A DNA stretch of 42,441 nt from the NCBI GenBank assembly GCA_021785435.1, contig JAJYFE010000017.1, forward strand, positions 1-42,441, given 5' to 3'. Below the pieces are notes generated by a model. It had not been told where the DNA came from and made no database searches. It saw only the letters and a program-made list of their open reading frames with translations. Below, one piece after another: positions 16,944-26,410 of the stretch; position 1 is the first letter of the stretch; the number at the start of each line of letters is the position of its first letter. Source of the DNA: Planctomycetota bacterium. Lineage in GTDB: Bacteria > Planctomycetota > Phycisphaerae > WQYP01. The position numbers and the translations under genes are program-made.

Positions 16944-18224
16944 TTAAACTTCCCCGGCGATCAGATCCTGGTACGTTTCGCGGCGGCGAATGACGCGCCA
17001 TTGGCCGCCCTCGACCAGAACCTCCGCGGCGCGGGGGCGGGCGTTGTATTGGCTGCTCATGGTGAACCCGTAGGCGCCTGCGGAAAACACGGCCACCAGG
17101 TCACCGCGTTTAACCGCCGGCAGCCAACGGTCGCGAGCCAGATAGTCGCCGCTCTCGCAGATCGGGCCTACCACGTCCACCTGCTCATCACCGGAAATGC
17201 GCAGCGTGCTTAGGCGATTCGCCGGCTCCCGGGCCGGGCCGGGGTTAGCCGGCCAGATGAAATGGTAGCTTTCGTAAAGCGTGGGCCGGATCAAATCGTT
17301 CATGGCGGCATCGACGATCACAAATTTTCTGCGGCCGCCCCGTTTCGTGTACTGCACGCGGGTCAGCAGAATACCCGCGTTGCAGGAAATGCTTCGGCCT
17401 GGCTCCAGGATGATACGGAGCGACCGCTCCTGCAGCAGCGGCACGATGGCGGCGGCGTAATCAACGGCGCGCGGTGCTTCGTGGCCCTCATAAAATGCGG
17501 CGAATCCGCCCCCGATATCCAGCGTGTCCACCAGGACGCCCCCGCCGCGGACCTTCTCGATCAAGGCCAGCGCTTTGCCGATGGCCTCCACATAGGGCTG
17601 GGGTGAAAGAATCGGCGAGCCGATATGCAGATGCAGGCCGGTTAAGCGGGCGTGCGACGCCCCGCGCGCCTGCTCAAATAACTCGGCCGCCCGCTCGATA
17701 TCCACACCAAACTTGGTTTCCTTCTTTCCGGTGAGCGTTTTGCGATGCGTACCCCGGCTGGAAATATCCGGATTGATGCGCAGCGCGCCGCGCACGGTCC
17801 GCCCCTGAGCCGCCGCCAGCCGCTCCAGATTCCAGAACTCCTCTTCACTTTCAATATTGAACCAGCCGATGTCAGCCGCCAGCGCTTGGTTGATTTCCTG
17901 ATCTGTCTTTCCCACTCCGGCAAATACGATCTTTCCCGGCTCGCCGCCGGCCTGCAGCACCCGGAATAACTCCCCGCCGGAAACCACATCAAACCCGCTG
18001 CCCAGTTCACGCAGCACCCGCAAAAGCGCCAGGTTGCCGCAGGATTTTACCGAATAACAGATTAGAGGATTCACGGCCGCGAAGGCCGCGGCGATCCGGC
18101 GATAATGCTCCGTCAAGGTCGCGCGGCTATAGATGTACGTAGGCGTGCCAGCCTCCCGGACGATGTCCTCAACGGCCACCGCTTCGCAATACAGGTGCCC
18201 CTGACGATAGGCAAAATAGTCCAT
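16944..18224 (-). CDS. lysA: Diaminopimelate decarboxylase
   Basis: 426 aa, the normal length. The last step of lysine synthesis: decarboxylates meso-diaminopimelate using PLP. The PLP-binding Lys is K60 in CYSVKSCGN; other family marks are GSGFDVVSGGELF, HLHIGSP, the glycine-rich phosphate loop DIGGGF, ILEPGRSI and the catalytic Cys/Glu in GPICESGDYLARD near 350. The C-terminal AYGFTMSSQYN matches the substrate site. It is cytosolic. No dapF or other lysine gene is adjacent. Divergent from ychF with a 230-base spacer that must hold both promoters. Confidence 0.96.
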   Translation of the reverse strand: MDYFAYRQGHLYCEAVAVEDIVREAGTPTYIYSRATLTEHYRRIAAAFAAVNPLICYSVKSCGNLALLRVLRELGSGFDVVSGGELFRVLQAGGEPGKIVFAGVGKTDQEINQALAADIGWFNIESEEEFWNLERLAAAQGRTVRGALRINPDISSRGTHRKTLTGKKETKFGVDIERAAELFEQARGASHARLTGLHLHIGSPILSPQPYVEAIGKALALIEKVRGGGVLVDTLDIGGGFAAFYEGHEAPRAVDYAAAIVPLLQERSLRIILEPGRSISCNAGILLTRVQYTKRGGRRKFVIVDAAMNDLIRPTLYESYHFIWPANPGPAREPANRLSTLRISGDEQVDVVGPICESGDYLARDRWLPAVKRGDLVAVFSAGAYGFTMSSQYNARPRAAEVLVEGGQWRVIRRRETYQDLIAGEV

Positions 18225-18405
18225 AGCGCATTCCGGGGATCACATCTCTCGGCACGAGGGTCGCAAGGACGGTCAACCAAGACTCTGCTGGCGGTGTTCC
18301 GGGGCAGCCAGTCGACGGTCTATCCACGCCCAATTGTCCCGGCTCCGGCTGGTTATTTCAAATCGCATGGACCATACCGGGCGTGAGGGCTTCTTTGCCC
18401 GGCGT

Positions 18406-18434
18406 TTGGCGGCGCCGCCTCCCGCGGGTATAAC
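18406..18434 (+). promoter_or_regulatory. Sigma70-type promoter of ychF
   Basis: A -35 TTGGCG (18406-18411), a 17-base spacer and a -10 TATAAC (18429-18434). The predicted start is near 18441, 20 bases upstream of the ychF ATG. Confidence 0.5.
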
Positions 18435-18460
18435 CGGGGCCTGGTTTTCAGGAAGTGCCT

Positions 18461-19552
18461 ATGGAAGTTGGGCTTGTGGGCCTGCCGAACGTTGGCAAAT
18501 CCACCTTGTTCAATGCGCTGACCAATGCCGGCGCGCTGGTGGCCAATTATCCTTTCGCCACCATTGATCCGAATGTAGGCGTGGTCAGCGTGCCGGACGC
18601 CCGCCTGGCACAAATTAATCAATTTATCCCGACGGAAAAACGGGTGCCAGCGCTGCTGAAGGTGGTGGATATCGCCGGTCTGGTGCGTGGCGCCAGCGGC
18701 GGGGAAGGCCTGGGGAATAAATTTCTTTCGCATATCCGCGAAGTGGACGCCATTATTCACGTCGTGCGGTGTTTTCCCGGCGGGGACGTGGTGCACGTGG
18801 AGCCACAGGTGGAGCCGCAGCGTGACATGGACACGATCGACACGGAGTTGATGCTGGCGGACCTGGAGACCGTGGAAAAATCACTCGACAAGCAGCGGCG
18901 CCTCGCCCGCACCGGGGAGAAAGATGCGGCAGCGGCGGCGGCCTTGCTGGAATCCTGCGCTGAGGCGCTCCAAAAGGGCCGGCCGGTGCGTTCCCTGATG
19001 GAGAAGCTCAGGCCGCACGAGCGCGACTCGGTGCGGGGGCTGGGTCTGCTGACCGCCAAAAAAGTATTGTACGTGGCCAACGTGGACGAGGCCGATCTGC
19101 AGGGGCAGGGACCGTTGGCGCAGGCGGTGCGGCGGCGCGCCGCGGCGGAAGGCTCCACGGTGGTGCCGGTGTGCGCGAAACTGGAGGCGGAACTGGCGGA
19201 GTTGGCCCCCGCCGACCGCCCGGAGATGCTCAAAGATTTAGGTTTGGCCGAGCCCGCCCTCGACACGGTGGCCCGGGAAGCCTATCACCTGCTGGGCTTG
19301 CAAAGCTTTTTTACCGCCGGCCCGAAGGAAATTCGGGCGTGGACCATTCCGCGGGGTACCGTCGCGCCGCGCGCGGCGGGGGTAATTCACAGTGATTTTG
19401 AAAAAGGTTTTATCCGCGCCGAGGTTTACAACATCTCCGATCTGCTGGAATACCACAGCGAAGCCGCTATTCGCGCCGCCGGAAAGATGCGCTCCGAAGG
19501 CAAAACCTATGTGTTCCAGGACGGCGACGTGGCCCACTTTTTGTTCAATTAA
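18461..19552 (+). CDS. ychF: Redox-responsive ribosome-associated ATPase YchF (Obg-like)
   Basis: 363 aa from the ATG at 18461, the family's standard length. AGGAAG lies six bases upstream; the GTG at 18455 is an alternative. It has G1 GLPNVGKST at residues 7-15, the ATIDPN switch, the G3 region DIAGLV, and NVDEADL in place of the Asn-Lys-x-Asp G4 motif, which explains why the family prefers ATP to GTP. A coiled-coil segment with an A-rich helix follows at about 125-190, and the C-terminal TGS domain ends with [22 protein letters not shown] sequence. It acts on ribosomes under stress. It has its own promoter. Confidence 0.97.
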   Translation: MEVGLVGLPNVGKSTLFNALTNAGALVANYPFATIDPNVGVVSVPDARLAQINQFIPTEKRVPALLKVVDIAGLVRGASGGEGLGNKFLSHIREVDAIIHVVRCFPGGDVVHVEPQVEPQRDMDTIDTELMLADLETVEKSLDKQRRLARTGEKDAAAAAALLESCAEALQKGRPVRSLMEKLRPHERDSVRGLGLLTAKKVLYVANVDEADLQGQGPLAQAVRRRAAAEGSTVVPVCAKLEAELAELAPADRPEMLKDLGLAEPALDTVAREAYHLLGLQSFFTAGPKEIRAWTIPRGTVAPRAAGVIHSDFEKGFIRAEVYNISDLLEYHSEAAIRAAGKMRSEGKTYVFQDGDVAHFLFN

Positions 19553-19591
19553 TCCCAGTGCCTCGCCTCCGCGAATTCCGCCAAAATGGCG

Positions 19592-19849
19592 TTATATGCC
19601 ATCGTTGGGGCGCTGGAACTTAGCGGAATCATGCGCGCTGTAACCGTGAATGTCCACACGCGCATCGCCGGGGCACCACGGCCAATCCAACCATAGCAGT
19701 TTTGAAGGATCTTCCAGCCCGGCCGGCGGATCCTGTGGACTGGTGTATAAAAAGCTCACGCCGCGCAGCGGGATGGCCCGCACGGTTGTGAAATCCATGG
19801 GCGCATCGGCTGCGATCGGGAGCCTAAACAAGTGGTCCGCCGCCAGCAA
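19592..19849 (-). pseudogene. Possible decayed gene remnant
   Basis: An 85-codon frame with a TTG as its first possible start and no ribosome site. Composition is protein-like and not repetitive (for example KLLWLDWPWCPGDARVDIHG). The preceding minus-strand frame (stop at about 19861) may be its upstream half after a frameshift. The family is not recognised. Confidence 0.3.
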
Positions 19850-19996
19850 CGTTTAGCCATCTACCGGCCCAACTCCGCCAATGGTGTCACGGACTTACAC
19901 ACCGCCGCGATATGATCCGCGATGCGCAGCAGGGCGTGACACTTTTTCCGGGAGGGCGGCCGGCGTCTCCGGGCGCGGCATACGCCTTGTGGTGGG

Positions 19997-20037
19997 GGCT
20001 TTCCAGCCTGCCGAGGGACGGCGCAGGCTGCAAAGCC
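19997..20037. repeat. Inverted repeat (REP-like hairpin)
   Basis: Arms 19997-20011 and 20023-20037 pair over 15 bases with one mismatch around an 11-base loop (GGCTTTCCAGCCTGC / GCAGGCTGCAAAGCC). Typical of a transcribed-strand-neutral REP element, not followed by a T-tract. Confidence 0.6.
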
Positions 20038-20144
20038 GGCCCTACAACCCTCCCGAAAAAATTGGCACACCCGCGCAGCAGATATCTCACGGCCAGCGCG
20101 GTAGCGGTCGGCGTACGTAACATGGGCACGGCCCTGGCCCCCTT

Positions 20145-21326
20145 TTAAGGCGCCGCGGCGCGCGCCGGGCGGGTGGATGGGGTTAGAAACTCCGCCAATG
20201 GCGACAGCTTCGGGGTGGGACGGGCGCCCTGTCCGATTAACTGACCCACCGCAATGCGGGCAAGGGTTTGCTGAATTCGTTCGCTGGCCGTGGTGGGGTC
20301 GGCTAGAAAGCCACGGTACAGGCGCAACGCGGCGAAAAGAACCCGGTCGTGCAAAATTCCCGGCGGCAGAGCGCTGCCGATTCGAGCCAGCAGTCGCGCG
20401 GCTCGAAATGCAGCCGCGGGGTGAGTTGGACTTGCGCGCAGGTAATGCTCCAGCAGCGCCGCGGTGCCGTGGGGCCAGCAATGCACCATGGCGGCCCCCA
20501 GCCCCGGCCTGGGCAGAACAAACCGCGCGTACAGATACACATCCAAGGCCGCCCGTGGATCCTTCGCCACTCGCGGGCAACGTGCCGCAAGGTAGGCGAG
20601 CATTTCTCGCGTCTGCCGCACCAGTACTCTGGCGGTGGCCATGGCCGCCATCAGCGGCGCATCAGCCCGTACGCCGCGGGTCTCGTGCACGCCCAGCTGC
20701 TTGACCACCTGTTCAGCGGCATTTATTTGACCGATGGCCAGCAGGTCCAAAACTAATTGCACGTTGCTCGCTTCGGCCAATTTATCACAACGCAGGCGGT
20801 CGGCAGGTGGCGTCGGCACGTAGGGATAGGCCAGTTCGTTGCTCATCCTCCATAAGGAGGCCACTTGGACGGGATTACTCAAGGTGATGCTGCCCAGGTA
20901 TAAGGCCTGTGCCTGCCGGGCGATGGCCGAACCCGCACGGTAGTGGAAACTTAGGGCAAACGCGCGCAAACATAGCAACCGCCGCAGGCCCCCTCGCGCC
21001 TTCGCTGTGGCTTGGGCCAGGAGGCGCTGGGCCAGGACCAGACGGTCTTGCGCGCCACCGACGTGCCCGGACGCTGTCACCGCGGCGCCGAAGTCATGTT
21101 CATAACGCTTCCAGTCGCGCCGGCGGTAGACGGGCGTATAACCGGCGGGAAATGCCCTGGGATTTCGTTGGACCGCCGCCAAGTCCGGCCAAAGAGACTT
21201 TAAAGCCCATGGAGAGGGTAGCAAGGAAAGAGCGCCAACCGCTATAGACTGGACGGCCAAGATGGCGCCAAAACCGATTATAACCATGAACAGACGGATC
21301 CAGCACCGCCTGCGGGTCGCAACCAT
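20145..21326 (-). CDS. Exported helical-repeat protein, unknown function
   Basis: 393 aa from the ATG at 21326 (393 sense codons). The first 35 residues form a signal anchor: basic ATRRRCWIRL then a long hydrophobic run (FMVIIGFGAILAVQSIAVGA). The rest is rich in Ala, Leu and Arg with short helix pairs (AAEQVVKQLG, ALLEHYLRASPTHPAAAFRA) that look like TPR units, ending in a Pro/Ala-rich tail. I recognise no family and no catalytic motif. The frame continues upstream to 21446 through a dispersed repeat (RKIPWFGGALPPAEAG), so this element now supplies the 5' leader. A possible GGAGG lies about 15 bases from the ATG. It is divergent from recO, so the 194-base space carries both starts. Confidence 0.6.
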   Translation of the reverse strand: MVATRRRCWIRLFMVIIGFGAILAVQSIAVGALSLLPSPWALKSLWPDLAAVQRNPRAFPAGYTPVYRRRDWKRYEHDFGAAVTASGHVGGAQDRLVLAQRLLAQATAKARGGLRRLLCLRAFALSFHYRAGSAIARQAQALYLGSITLSNPVQVASLWRMSNELAYPYVPTPPADRLRCDKLAEASNVQLVLDLLAIGQINAAEQVVKQLGVHETRGVRADAPLMAAMATARVLVRQTREMLAYLAARCPRVAKDPRAALDVYLYARFVLPRPGLGAAMVHCWPHGTAALLEHYLRASPTHPAAAFRAARLLARIGSALPPGILHDRVLFAALRLYRGFLADPTTASERIQQTLARIAVGQLIGQGARPTPKLSPLAEFLTPSTRPARAAAP

Positions 21327-21345
21327 GTAGTTTGCCCCCGCCTCC

Positions 21346-21393
21346 GCCGGGGGTAACGCTCCGCCGAACCATGGAATCTTTCTGTCGAACAAA
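21346..21393 (-). repeat. Dispersed repeat, family B (copy 2, at the 5' end of a gene)
   Basis: On the minus strand this matches 40581-40628: the 23-base core (21346-21368) is identical at 22 positions, and similarity continues outward (FLFDRKIPWFGGALPPA against FLFGTKIPMFGGALPPA in one shared frame). About half of the differences outside the core fall at third codon positions. Confidence 0.7.
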
Positions 21394-21520
21394 AATCCTC
21401 GCGCGGCACGAAGAAACACGATGATGGTGATACCGGATGTCTTCATGTTGTTTACTGTAGGCGGACTACGCCTGATTTTATAGGCCTAGCTGCGGGGGGA
21501 CAACCGGATAAAATGGCTGG

Positions 21521-22399
21521 GTGAGCAATTATGAAGCCGATGAGGCGTTCTGTTTGCGAGTCGTTGACTTCGCGGAAAGCAGTCAGGTGGTGACCCTGTG
21601 GACCCGCAGGCATGGACTGCTGGCCTTGATCGCCAAAGGCTCGCGAAAGATCAGCCAAGGCCACAGCGCTGCGGCCAATGGGCCGGTGGATTTGCTGGCG
21701 CGCGGGCAGGCTGTTTTTTTACCGCCACGGCGGGGGGCGGAACTGGGTACGCTGACAGCCTGGAATCCCCTGGACCATTATCCGCGGCTCCGTGCCGATC
21801 TGCACGCCTTTTATGCGGGTCAACTGATCTGCGAATTTACCCTGGCGCTGCTTTCGCCGGGTGATCCACATCCGGATTGGTACGTCCAATGTGCCGCCAC
21901 CTTGCAGCGCCTTGGCGGACCGGATGGGCCGCGGACGATCGTGGCCTATCTGAAGGCGGCGTTGGCGGCCAGCGGGTATCAACCGCATTTAAGCGGCTGT
22001 CTGGGGTGCGGCGCCGCCCCGCAACCGGGCATCGTGATGCGTTTTATCCCGATCACGGGGGGCGTGTGGTGCACCCGGTGCGTCGCGCCGGTGGTCCGCG
22101 CCAGGGAGCACCGCGCTCCGCCGGTATCTCTGCGGGTCGACGGCGGAATCTTAGCCGCGCTGCAGCGACTGCCGGCGCCCGCGGCGCTGCCGGAGCCGCA
22201 AGAACACCCCCCGCAGCATACGCCAGGCCGACTGGCGCCCACTCCGGCCGCCACGAACGCCTTGCTGGCGGCGGCTCAATTGTTAATGTTCCACGCCAGG
22301 TTTAACACCGACCGGACCTTCAAAACCTTTTCGCTCACCCCGCTGATATTTCAGCACAAGTACCCGCGCCCGCCGACCGCGGGCCCAACGCATTCCTGA
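21521..22399 (+). CDS. recO: DNA repair and recombination protein RecO
   Basis: 292 aa, starting at a GTG (no in-frame ATG nearby). RecO anneals complementary strands and, with RecR and RecF, loads RecA on SSB-coated gaps. The N-terminal OB fold shows the usual DEAFCLRVVDFAESSQVVTLWT start and the GLLALIAKGSRK motif, followed by the alpha-helical region. The four-Cys zinc site is CLGCG near residue 159 and CTRC near 184. The C-terminal 70 residues are Pro-rich and unlike better studied homologues. It lies divergent from the exported helical-repeat gene. Confidence 0.88.
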   Translation: MSNYEADEAFCLRVVDFAESSQVVTLWTRRHGLLALIAKGSRKISQGHSAAANGPVDLLARGQAVFLPPRRGAELGTLTAWNPLDHYPRLRADLHAFYAGQLICEFTLALLSPGDPHPDWYVQCAATLQRLGGPDGPRTIVAYLKAALAASGYQPHLSGCLGCGAAPQPGIVMRFIPITGGVWCTRCVAPVVRAREHRAPPVSLRVDGGILAALQRLPAPAALPEPQEHPPQHTPGRLAPTPAATNALLAAAQLLMFHARFNTDRTFKTFSLTPLIFQHKYPRPPTAGPTHS

Positions 22400-23008
22400 G
22401 CCTAACCCAACAGCGCAAGGTCGCAGCAAACTGCCGTTTTCGAGATGCCGGGAGCGTCCCCAACGACCCAAAAGTGGTCGCCCATTCTCCAGCCTGTGGC
22501 CTGCGCTGGGAGCAACCTTGCGCTGTCGTGCTGATACCAATGCAAGTTGAACCCTTGGGAAGAGGTTTCCGCATTTTCTTGACCCACGCCAACAGTACGC
22601 CGCTCGGCAGGCCGCGGGTTTCGTGTGGGGGCAGTGTTGGTCAGGCGAGGTGGAAAATCCTACCGCCTCGCATCAATGATTTTCCATGCGATTCTATCCG
22701 CGGATCAGGGCGTGCGACGGGAGGGACCGCGGATGTTTTTGAGGGTTGATCTTCTAACGCGTAATCTGCGCAATCGCCCCACTTGTGCTTTACTGGCGGG
22801 CATGGCGCCAGCGGACGAAATCTTATCTGCATCTCTGGACGAAGCCGCGTGGCTGGCACCACTGAAGAGCGTGCCGGACCTGCGGTTGAATCACTTGGCG
22901 GGGCGGAAAGAACGGCGGGCCTGGCAGGAGATTCTCGGCGCGCTGGTGCGGCCCGCGTCCCCCAGCCACCGTATATTTTTTCCTTTTTACTTCGCGGCCG
23001 TACCCTTG
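22400..23008. other. Gene-poor spacer between recO and lon
   Basis: No gene I can support. On the plus strand from an ATG at 22733 a 90-codon frame reads SASLDEAAWLAPLKSVPDLR and GRKERRAWQEILGALVRPA before running antisense into lon. It has neither ribosome site nor a stop of its own before lon, so it is a fragment or a chance frame. No clear lon terminator. Confidence 0.35.
22733..23008 (+). pseudogene. Possible gene fragment, unknown
   Basis: The coding-like stretch described for this spacer; the third codon positions are G/C-rich over about 60 codons. It cannot be a whole gene because the frame continues in the antisense of lon. Confidence 0.2.
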
Positions 23009-25945
23009 CTACGTGGTTCGCCCTCGCTTTGGGGTTGCGGCCGGCCGGATCCGCCGCGGCGTCGGTTTGGAGCCGGCACGCCCGTTCATGGAGCTGTTTC
23101 CGGCCAAGGCGCAGCGCAGCACCTCCTCGACGGTGCTGGCGAAAACGAAACGCAGGTCTTGCTTGACCAGGTTTCGGACTTCCTGGAGATTTTTTTCATT
23201 GCGCCGCGGCAACAACACCGTTTTGATGCCGGCGTGCTGGGCGGCGATCACTTTTTCCTTCACGCCGCCGATCGGCAGGACCAGGCCGCGGAGTGTGATT
23301 TCGCCGGTCATCGCCAGATCCGGGCGGACCGGTTCATTCAGGAACAGCGACGCCAGAGCGGTGTACATGGCCACGCCGGCGGAGGGGCCATCTTTAGGGA
23401 CCGCGCCGGCGGGAACGTGTACATGCACGTCCAGCTGCTGGAATTTGCGCGAATCCAGGCCCAGGCGGGCGGCGTTGTTTTTCAGCAGCGAGTAAGCCGC
23501 CATCGCGGACTCGCGCATGACCGCCCCGATCTGGCCGGTCAGACGCAGACGCCCTTTGCCAGGCATCTGGGTGGCTTCCACAAACAAAATATCGCCGCCG
23601 AAAGGCGTATACGCCAATCCGGTCACCACGCCGGCGGTGGCCGTGCGCAGCGCGACTTCACTTTCAAACACCGGCGGTCCCAAGTATTGCTGCAGGTCCG
23701 CGGGTTTGACCGTGACGGTCGGCACCCGGTCCAGCAGTTCGCCAGCCGGAGGCGACACCGGCTGATCAACCGGCAGCGGCGCAGCGTGGGGGGGCACAGG
23801 GCCTGCGTGGCTTGGCGCGGATGGTGCGACCTCCCCGGCGCTGGGGGAAGACTTTTTCTCCTGGTCCGTGGCCACCGCGGCCGGCGCCGCATCCGCGGCG
23901 GCGCCCGCCGCCCCGTTTCCCTGGGTCACCGGGGCGGCCTTTGGATCCGATTGTTGCGGTGGCGAAGCATCGGTCGGGTTGTCACGGGAGCAACCCTCCG
24001 CAGGCGTTTCCGGTGGCGGCCGCAGCGGCGCTTCGGTCCGGCCCGCGGCGGGTATTTCCGCGGCTGGGGGGCGACCATTCTGTTGTTTCGCGGGCGCCGC
24101 GGGCGCCACCGGCAGGGGCGGTGGGGCGGGCGGAGGCGGCAGTTGCTCGGCGATTTTCGCCGCCACCCCGCGCACCACCGAGCCGATGGCGCGTTCCAGG
24201 GAGCGCACCCCGGCTTCGCGCGTATAGCGGTCAATGATGGTTGCGATGGCCGCGGTCGGCAGATTGCATTGCCGGCGCGTCACGCCATGTTCTTTCAACT
24301 GCCGTGGCAACAAATATTTGCGGGCGATGCGCAGTTTATCCTGCTGGGTATAACCGGGAATTTCAATAGTCTCCATCCGGTCCTTGAGCGCCGGCGGGAC
24401 CGGTTCGAGGTAGTTGGCGGTGCAGATAAAAATCGTTTTGCTCAGATCGAAGGGCACGCCCAGGTAGTGATCCTGGAAAGAAAAATTCTGTTCGGGATCC
24501 AGCACCTCCAACAACGCCGCTGAAGGATCGCCTCGGAAATCCGCGCCCAATTTGTCGATTTCATCGAGCATCATCACCGGATTGTTGGAGCCGACTTTAC
24601 GTAACTCCTGGATGATGCGGCCGGGCATGGCTCCGATGTAAGTGCGGCGATGGCCGCGGATATCCGCTTCGTCGCGCACGCCGCCTAAGCTCATGCGTAC
24701 AAACTTGCGGCCCAGGGACTCGGCGATGGACTTGCCCAATGAGGTTTTGCCCACGCCGGGCGGACCAAGGAAGCAAAGAATGGGGCCGTGGCCAGCGGGA
24801 TTCAGGCGGCGCACGGCCAGAAACTCGATGATGCGCTTCTTGATTTTGTCCAGATCGTAATGATCACGGTCCAGGATGCGACGGGCCTTGGCGATGTCCA
24901 GATCATCCCGCGTGGAGGTATTCCACGGCAATTCGGCGACGGTTTCCAGAAACGAACGAATCACGCCATATTCCGGCGATGCTGGCGGAACGGCCGCCAA
25001 ACGCTGCAGTTCGCGATCCGTTTCCTTTTTTACCACGGGCGGCACGCCCGCCTGGGTGATGCGCTGGCGCAGGTCGGTGATTTCTTCGCTCGGGGCATCC
25101 TCCTGGCCCAGTTCCTTCTGAATGGCCTTAAGTTGCTCCTGCAGGAAATAATGGCGCTGGGTTTTATCGATGCTGGAGCGAACCTGGGTTTGTATTTTTT
25201 CCTCCAGCGCCAGCAGTTCAATGCGCGTGGCCAGCTTTTCGCGCACCTTGGTGAGCCGCTTGGCGACGTCGGTTTCCTCCAACAGGGCCTGTTTTTCGAT
25301 GACCGATTCGTGCAGATTCGCGGCCAAAAAATCAGCCAGGGTGGCCGGGGAGTCGATTTCATTAAGAATGCCGGCCGCTTCATCCGGAATATTCGGGGAC
25401 AGTTCAATCATCCGTCGGGCCGCTTGGCGCACGCTTTCCACGAGCAGATCAAAATCGCGGTTCGGCTCGGCCGGCACCCCCTCATCGGCGATCGGTTCGA
25501 TGCGGGCCTTCAGATAGGGTTCCTGGGTGAGGAACTTAATGATCCGGAATCGCACCAGGCCATGCACCACGATGCTCTGCTGTCCATCGGGTTGGCGCAG
25601 CATTTTCAGCACGATGACCACGGTGCCCACCGGATACAGATCTCCGGCCTGGGGATTTTCAACGGCTTGGTTCTTCTGCGTGACCACACCGATGATTTTG
25701 TCGCCAGGCATCACATCGTCAAGCAGCCGGCGGCTTTTATCCCGGCCAATACTCAAAGGGATCACGGCGCCGGGAAAAGCCACAGCGTCGCGCACCGGCA
25801 GAATGGCGAGGACCTCCGGAATGCGCACTTGGTGCACCAGGGGACCAGTCGTGTTGGCGGTACGGGGCGGCATCGGGCCGCCGGCGGTTGACGCCGCGGG
25901 CTTCTTCTCCCGCGGGGGATTGGTATTTTCCGTATTATCCGGCAT
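23009..25945 (-). CDS. lon: ATP-dependent protease La (Lon) with a long Pro/Ala-rich insert
   Basis: 978 aa; the usual length is about 780-820. Start at 25945 (MPDNTEN), two bases after the hsp20 stop; an ORF start at 25978 overlaps hsp20 and adds 11 residues. Domains: Lon N-terminal substrate-binding region (about 45-245), AAA+ module with Walker A GPPGVGKTS (394-402), Walker B MMLDEID, sensor regions, and the serine-lysine protease (GxxxPKDGPSAG, Ser855; GGVKEK, Lys898). Between AAA+ and protease (about 602-735) lie some 130 extra Pro/Ala-rich, low-complexity residues. Degrades damaged and regulatory proteins in the cytosol, in one operon with hsp20. The reading frame is uninterrupted. Confidence 0.95.
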   Translation of the reverse strand: MPDNTENTNPPREKKPAASTAGGPMPPRTANTTGPLVHQVRIPEVLAILPVRDAVAFPGAVIPLSIGRDKSRRLLDDVMPGDKIIGVVTQKNQAVENPQAGDLYPVGTVVIVLKMLRQPDGQQSIVVHGLVRFRIIKFLTQEPYLKARIEPIADEGVPAEPNRDFDLLVESVRQAARRMIELSPNIPDEAAGILNEIDSPATLADFLAANLHESVIEKQALLEETDVAKRLTKVREKLATRIELLALEEKIQTQVRSSIDKTQRHYFLQEQLKAIQKELGQEDAPSEEITDLRQRITQAGVPPVVKKETDRELQRLAAVPPASPEYGVIRSFLETVAELPWNTSTRDDLDIAKARRILDRDHYDLDKIKKRIIEFLAVRRLNPAGHGPILCFLGPPGVGKTSLGKSIAESLGRKFVRMSLGGVRDEADIRGHRRTYIGAMPGRIIQELRKVGSNNPVMMLDEIDKLGADFRGDPSAALLEVLDPEQNFSFQDHYLGVPFDLSKTIFICTANYLEPVPPALKDRMETIEIPGYTQQDKLRIARKYLLPRQLKEHGVTRRQCNLPTAAIATIIDRYTREAGVRSLERAIGSVVRGVAAKIAEQLPPPPAPPPLPVAPAAPAKQQNGRPPAAEIPAAGRTEAPLRPPPETPAEGCSRDNPTDASPPQQSDPKAAPVTQGNGAAGAAADAAPAAVATDQEKKSSPSAGEVAPSAPSHAGPVPPHAAPLPVDQPVSPPAGELLDRVPTVTVKPADLQQYLGPPVFESEVALRTATAGVVTGLAYTPFGGDILFVEATQMPGKGRLRLTGQIGAVMRESAMAAYSLLKNNAARLGLDSRKFQQLDVHVHVPAGAVPKDGPSAGVAMYTALASLFLNEPVRPDLAMTGEITLRGLVLPIGGVKEKVIAAQHAGIKTVLLPRRNEKNLQEVRNLVKQDLRFVFASTVEEVLRCALAGNSSMNGRAGSKPTPRRIRPAATPKRGRTT

Positions 25946-25947
25946 GT

Positions 25948-26367
25948 TTAAGGCGCCTTTTTCGGCAGCGTCACCCATAACAGGCCCGCCTCATAGCGAG
26001 CGGAAATAGCTTCTTCGTCCACATTTTCCGGCACCTCCACCGCGCGGCCGAAGGCCCCGTGATCGATTTCCAGCAGATGCACGGCCATAGTGCGGTCGCG
26101 ACCGCTCGGCATGGGGCATTCACGCTTGCCCCGTATGATGAGCTGGTTCTTATCCAGATGCACGTGGATATTGTCCTTATCCATGCCAGCCAGATCGGCA
26201 CACACCAAAAATGCGGTACGTGTTTCATATAAATTGACGCTCGGATGCCAGGAATCGGTCGCCCAGAACCCGAAAAAATTCCGGTTCAGGATCGTGTCGC
26301 CCATGGAACCGACGATGCGCCCCGCGAATGTGGTTTCCTCAGCGCTGGCGAGATTATCAATAACCAT
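25948..26367 (-). CDS. Small heat-shock protein, Hsp20/alpha-crystallin family
   Basis: 139 aa. Holds unfolding proteins in a refoldable state. The alpha-crystallin domain spans about residues 42-130 with HPSVNLYETRTAFLVCADLA, LDKNQLIIRGKRE and the closing GLLWVTLPKK (the family's A-x-x-x-n-G-v-L motif is YEAGLLWVTLP). The C-terminal IXI tail is missing: the chain ends KKAP. It precedes lon in one transcript, a pairing that delivers held substrates to degradation. GAAGGGGAAGGC precedes its ATG. Confidence 0.92.
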   Translation of the reverse strand: MVIDNLASAEETTFAGRIVGSMGDTILNRNFFGFWATDSWHPSVNLYETRTAFLVCADLAGMDKDNIHVHLDKNQLIIRGKRECPMPSGRDRTMAVHLLEIDHGAFGRAVEVPENVDEEAISARYEAGLLWVTLPKKAP

Positions 26368-26410
26368 AGCCTTCCCCTTCGTTGAAGCGCCTCCCGCGAG
26401 TTAAACCCTT

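Larger units (their letters stand above)
19553..20144. other. Gene-poor region with hairpin repeat and traces of a decayed gene
   Basis: No intact gene. On the minus strand two coding-like pieces are seen: a stretch ending HALLRIADHIAAVCKSVTPL (stop near 19861) and an 84-codon frame at 19592-19849 (FTTVRAIPLRGVSFLYTSPQ). They are in neighbouring frames and look like parts of a degraded protein. A 15-base inverted repeat lies between the first piece and the following gene. Confidence 0.4.

Noticed and set aside
22625..24523. A 632-codon plus-strand ORF
   Set aside because: Beyond 23009 it is the antisense of lon, which has complete catalytic motifs and uninterrupted domains. The composition of the plus-strand product (His/Gly/Arg-rich) is typical of shadow frames in GC-rich DNA.
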